The translations under genes were made by a program, and so were the position numbers. A stretch of 64,000 bases of DNA, taken from positions 186,001-250,000 of the forward strand of contig CAJTCU010000001.1 of assembly GCA_910574935.1 (NCBI GenBank). The letters run 5' to 3'. Position 1 is the stretch's first letter, and each line of letters opens with the position of its first letter. The notes under the pieces were generated by a model. It made no database searches, was not told where the DNA came from, and saw nothing but the letters and a program-made list of their open reading frames with translations. The DNA is from Oscillospiraceae bacterium (GTDB taxonomy: Bacteria > Bacillota > Clostridia > Oscillospirales > Acutalibacteraceae). Below, one piece after another: positions 61,052-64,000 of the stretch.

Positions 61052-61960
61052 CTACACTTGTTCCAGTTCCCGCCTGGGCTTATCCTTTACATGCAGAAAA
61101 AGAATTTCCCGCTGCACCTGGGCCAGGCCTTTTAGGGCCACGTTTTCTATAATGGGGCCAAACTGCCCGGGCTCCTCCAGCAAATCCACCGCCCTCACGG
61201 CCTGGGCGGCGGTGGCGTTCAGGGCCGCGTTGCACGCCTCTTCGGCCTGGGTCCGTTCCTGGGGGGAAAGCTCCCTTTTTCCTTCCAACCCCAGCCGGGA
61301 GATAAAGGGGTTAAAAGCCCCCGCCGCCAGGTCCTCCCGCAGGTCGTCGGCAGCGTCCATCAGGTACACCCACCGGCCCAGGTAATAGCCAAAGGCTGCC
61401 AGGGGCCTTTGCTGGGCCCCGCACCCGGCCAGCGCCCCAAACACGGTCTCCAGCAGCTTGGCGGTGGGCTCGGCGCAGCGGTCAATGCCCGCCTTTTCCG
61501 CCTCTGCCCGGCGCTGGTCCTCCATGGCCTGTTCTGCGGCCCGGGCCAGGTCCGGCCAGCGGACAGCGGCCTTTTTTGCTTTGCCCCATACCACCGGCAG
61601 CAAAAAGCGGCTGCCCAGGGAGGCCAGAACGCCCTGGTCCGCTATATTGTCCTTTAGCTTGTGGTAGGTAAGCAGCACGCACAAAGCGGCGGCTTTTTTG
61701 TAAGAGTCCCCCCCCGCGGGCAGATAGGCGCAGGCTTTCAGGGGGTTGCACACGCACCGGGCCCGGCGCTCCTGTACCTTTTCGCCCGTCACAGACAGGG
61801 CCAGCATGGCGTAAAAGGCGCAGTCGTAACTAAGGGCAAACCGGGCCAGGGGGCCGTACTCCTGTCCCAAAACCCGGCACAGCTGGCAGTAGACCGCCTT
61901 ATACTGGGCATACTCCCGCACCAAAAGCTCCGCTTTATGAGGACGCACATAACCAAACAT
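61052..61960 (-). CDS. DUF5685 family protein
   Basis: 302 aa. MFGYVRPHKAELLVREY and VYCQLCRVLGQEYGPLARF at the start, with several Cys pairs (YCQLC, CVCNPLKAC), then an all-helical domain with acidic DAADDLREDL like isoprenoid-synthase-type folds. Matches the DUF5685 pattern, function unknown. AGAGGG precedes the ATG at 61960; the frame to 62056 extends into the intergenic repeat. Confidence 0.85.
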   Translation of the reverse strand: MFGYVRPHKAELLVREYAQYKAVYCQLCRVLGQEYGPLARFALSYDCAFYAMLALSVTGEKVQERRARCVCNPLKACAYLPAGGDSYKKAAALCVLLTYHKLKDNIADQGVLASLGSRFLLPVVWGKAKKAAVRWPDLARAAEQAMEDQRRAEAEKAGIDRCAEPTAKLLETVFGALAGCGAQQRPLAAFGYYLGRWVYLMDAADDLREDLAAGAFNPFISRLGLEGKRELSPQERTQAEEACNAALNATAAQAVRAVDLLEEPGQFGPIIENVALKGLAQVQREILFLHVKDKPRRELEQV

Positions 61961-62030
61961 AGCATCATCCCTCTTGTAGCTATTGTACCGGATTTCCCGC
62001 AAAAGATGTTGAACACAATGTAAACTTTGC

Positions 62031-62297
62031 AGCGCCCAGCGCAAGCGCTGGACCATTAGTCGCGGGGGCGTTCGCTTCGGCTCACTCGCCAGTGGTAACT
62101 TTTAGCCGAGCCAGCGCGTTCTTCTGGACGCTTCCGGCGTGACCCTTCTTTATGTCTTTCTTTAGCCAATACGGGCCCCCACCCCTCGGCCCCTGTCCGC
62201 GCTGGCTCGGCTAAAAAAATATACACCGGCAAGTGAGCCGGAGCGAACGCCCCCGCAACATTTGGCGCGGCGTCACGTTGCGGACGCTGGGCTGCTG
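62031..62297. repeat. Family C foldback element
   Basis: Left arm (AGCGCAAGCGCTGG, then GGGGGCGTTCGCTTCGG) and right arm (CCGGAGCGAACGCCCC) are inverted over about 80 bases with few mismatches, around a core of about 90 bases holding a TTTAGCCAATACGGGCCCC string. Lies between DUF5685 and the lipid kinase gene. Confidence 0.8.
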
Positions 62298-62299
62298 TG

Positions 62300-63184
62300 T
62301 CAGCGGTAAAGATTCAGCCCCCCCTGCAAAACCTCTACCCTCACATCCTGCCCGCCAGAGGCATACTCTCCGTCCAGGGACCAGGGCATGGGCTCTGCGC
62401 AGGTAAACGCGGCCCCCTGGGTATGCACAAAGGTAATCAGTTCCTCATCCACCTTGCCGCCCATAAGGGCCAGCAGAATGCGGTTCAGCTCATGAATATT
62501 CTTGGGGGTCTTGACCAGGCTTAGTTCAAACATCCCGTCCGTGGGGTTCACCTGGGCTGGGTCCAGCTTAATCACGCCCCCTAAAGAGGTGGAGTTGCTG
62601 ACCGAGCCAAACAGGTAGTTCCCCTGGTACACGCCCCCCTCGGCGGTCTCCACCCGCACCGGGTAAGACTGTAAGGCGGGCAGCTCCTTAATGCCCTCAA
62701 TCACATAGGCCAAGTGCCCAAGGGAGTTCTTCAGGCTTTGGGTAGTGGTGTAAGAGGTCTGGGTAAAGGCCCCAAAGGAGGCCACATAGATAAAGTGGCG
62801 GCCGCAAAACCGGCCCACGTCAATGGGGGCGGGCTCCCCCCGGGCAATAAGCTCCGCGGCCATAGGGGGCTCTTTGGGCAGGCCCAAAAAGTTGGCGAAG
62901 TCGTTCGTGGTTCCAGCGGGGATATAGCCCAGGGGAATGGGGCACTGCCGGCTAAGCAGCTGGTCCGCAGCGGCGCTAAGGGTGCCGTCGCCCCCGCAGC
63001 AGACAATAGCCCCCGGGCCCTGGGCCACAGCCCGCTCCAGGGCCCGGGCGGCGTGTCCGGCGGTAAAGGTGAGTTCCACCACAGGCTGGTGGCCCGCCTG
63101 CTGAAAGGCCTGGAAGATACCCTCGGCCTCCCGCAAAACCGTCTGTTTTCCAGCGCTGGCGTTAATGAGAATGCTTACGTTCAT
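62300..63184 (-). CDS. Diacylglycerol/lipid kinase (DagK-like)
   Basis: 294 aa. DAGK catalytic domain with CCGGDGTLS (GGDGT at 64-68) and ATP-binding NASAGK; GYIPAGTTNDFA and the C-terminal ECRK-like region SLDGEYASGG. Phosphorylates diacylglycerol or a similar lipid to recycle it into phospholipids. AAAGGAG before the ATG. Flanked by family C elements on both sides. Confidence 0.93.
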   Translation of the reverse strand: MNVSILINASAGKQTVLREAEGIFQAFQQAGHQPVVELTFTAGHAARALERAVAQGPGAIVCCGGDGTLSAAADQLLSRQCPIPLGYIPAGTTNDFANFLGLPKEPPMAAELIARGEPAPIDVGRFCGRHFIYVASFGAFTQTSYTTTQSLKNSLGHLAYVIEGIKELPALQSYPVRVETAEGGVYQGNYLFGSVSNSTSLGGVIKLDPAQVNPTDGMFELSLVKTPKNIHELNRILLALMGGKVDEELITFVHTQGAAFTCAEPMPWSLDGEYASGGQDVRVEVLQGGLNLYR

Positions 63185-63248
63185 GGGGTTCTCCTTTTTG
63201 GCAAGTTGACAATATCTTTATTATAAACCATTTCTTTCCCCTTATCAT

Positions 63249-63716
63249 GCAGCGCCCAGCGCAAGCGCTGGACCATTAGTCGCGGGGGCGTTCGCTTCGG
63301 CTCACTCGCCAGTGGTAACTTTTAGCCGAGCCAGCGCGTTCCTCTGGATGCTTCCGGGCAGCGCAAGCGCTGCATCCACTTCGCGGAATCGGGCAAAGCT
63401 GCGCCCTCGCCAGTGCGAACCATCAGCATAGCCAGCGCGTTCCTCTGGGCGCTTCCGGGCAGCGCAAGCGCTGCATCCACTTCGCGGAATCGGGCAAAGC
63501 TGCGCCCTCGCCAGTGCGAACCATCAGCATAGCCAGCGCGTTCCTCTGGGCGCTTCCGGCACGGCACCGTCTCTGTGTTTTTCTTTTAGCTAATACGGGC
63601 CCCACCCCTTCGGCCCCAGCCAACCCTGTCCGCGCTGGCTTAGCCAAAAGTTATCAGCGGCAAGTGAGCCCAAGCGAACGCCCCCGCGACTAACGGTCCA
63701 GCGCTTGCGCTGGTGT
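63249..63716. repeat. Family C foldback element with internal tandem duplication
   Basis: The left arm starting CCAGCGCAAGCGCTGG near 63254 is inverted at the right end (about 63636-63716) over about 83 bases, almost perfectly. The core contains a 101-bp tandem duplication. No gene is present. Confidence 0.85.
63358..63559. repeat. Two tandem 101-bp units inside the family C element
   Basis: Unit 1 (63358-63458) and unit 2 (63459-63559) are virtually identical, starting GCAGCGCAAGCGCTGCATCC and containing TCGCGGAATCGGGCAAAGCT. Each begins with a CAGCGCAAGCGCTG palindrome. Confidence 0.9.
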
Positions 63717-63822
63717 GTTGCGCGTTGCGGTGTGTTACGGCTTCTACCTATAGTTATAACAATATACACTTTGTACATGACTTTATAAAACACCGTAACA
63801 CAACACAACACATAACACATCA

Positions 63823-64000
63823 GCAGCGTGACGCTGCACCCACTTCGCGGAATCGGGCAAAGCTGCGCCCTCGCCAGTGTAAACCGCCAGCTTAGCCAAC
63901 GCGGACAGAGGCCACACACCGCCGGAAGCCCCCAGAGAAACGCGCTGGCTGGGCCAGAAGATACCACCGGCAAGTGAGCCCAAGCGAACGCCCCCGCGGC
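63823..64000. repeat. Family C foldback element, cut by the window end
   Basis: The same 101-bp-unit sequence (TCGCGGAATCGGGCAAAGCT) and a right arm GCAAGTGAGCCCAAGCGAAC reach the last base, so another copy or its remainder lies beyond. Confidence 0.75.

Noticed and set aside
62031-62297. A protein-coding reading of family C elements
   Set aside because: Open frames in these copies are short, differ between copies and are generated by repeated GC-rich strings.
63358-63559. CRISPR-like array
   Set aside because: Only two long 101-bp units, no short repeats with unique spacers, no cas genes.

Overview
The window looks like a GC-rich (roughly 60 percent by eye) chromosome segment of an anaerobic, probably gut-dwelling Clostridia member of the Oscillospiraceae/Ruminococcaceae type. 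Support for this: a SCIFF ranthipeptide precursor with its radical SAM maturase (a Clostridia hallmark), the germination protein YpeB (spore former), S-layer homology repeats (Gram-positive wall), DUF4364 and DUF5711-type proteins, strong AGGAGG ribosome binding sites, frequent TTG/GTG starts and many MATE/ECF/GNAT genes. The species cannot be named from sequence alone.

Layout. 0.1-4.2 kb: glycan use (GH30 enzyme, a GH43 pseudogene with its catalytic core deleted, a GH27 alpha-galactosidase). 4.5-6.8 kb: MATE exporter and a histidine-phosphatase-like protein lacking the catalytic His. 6.8-9.9 kb: SCIFF precursor, maturase and a PLP amino acid decarboxylase on the minus strand, with a terminator-like attenuator after the precursor. 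10.3-12.5 kb: orphan MazF and an SLH/transglutaminase secreted protein. 12.8-16.7 kb: a 32-aa membrane peptide, then metG, tatD and a TatD-associated radical SAM gene. 17.3-20.7 kb: a large membrane protein coupled to rsmA. 20.7-25.3 kb: a cytosolic hybrid histidine kinase and a C39-type peptidase. 25.7-31.4 kb: pyruvate kinase, an SPFH protein, a DUF4364 protein and a GH36 alpha-galactosidase. 31.8 kb: tRNA-Lys with a decayed integrase at its 3' side. 33-38.7 kb: clpE-like ATPase, GNAT, HExxH protein, peptidase S51, pgsA-like, CvpA. 38.9-47.5 kb: a conserved ecfA1-ecfA2-ecfT-truA block split by accessory genes. 47.7-56 kb: methyltransferases, glmM, and ruvC-ruvA...ruvB split by four extra genes. 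56.3-63.2 kb: ypeB, an AraC regulator, a hydrolase, a membrane protein, DnaJ-type and DUF5685-type genes, and a lipid kinase.

Working together: GH27, GH36 and GH30 plus pyruvate kinase fit a fibre/oligosaccharide fermenter; metG-tatD-radical SAM, rsmA, truA, the ruv genes, glmM, the ECF module and pgsA are housekeeping. Small acetyltransferase, methyltransferase, kinase-like, cupin and HExxH genes have repeatedly been inserted, same strand and often translationally coupled, inside housekeeping operons.

The most unusual feature is the non-coding DNA. At least four families of inverted-repeat elements occupy the gaps: family A (TA-flanked, ends resembling GAGCCTGTTT), family B (ends resembling GGCAACACCGC), family D (ends resembling GTGTTCACATAAGC) and family C, foldback elements with arms of about 80 bp, three complete and one running off the window end. 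Several gene stop codons lie inside repeat termini. No rRNA, CRISPR array, intact transposase or intact prophage was seen.
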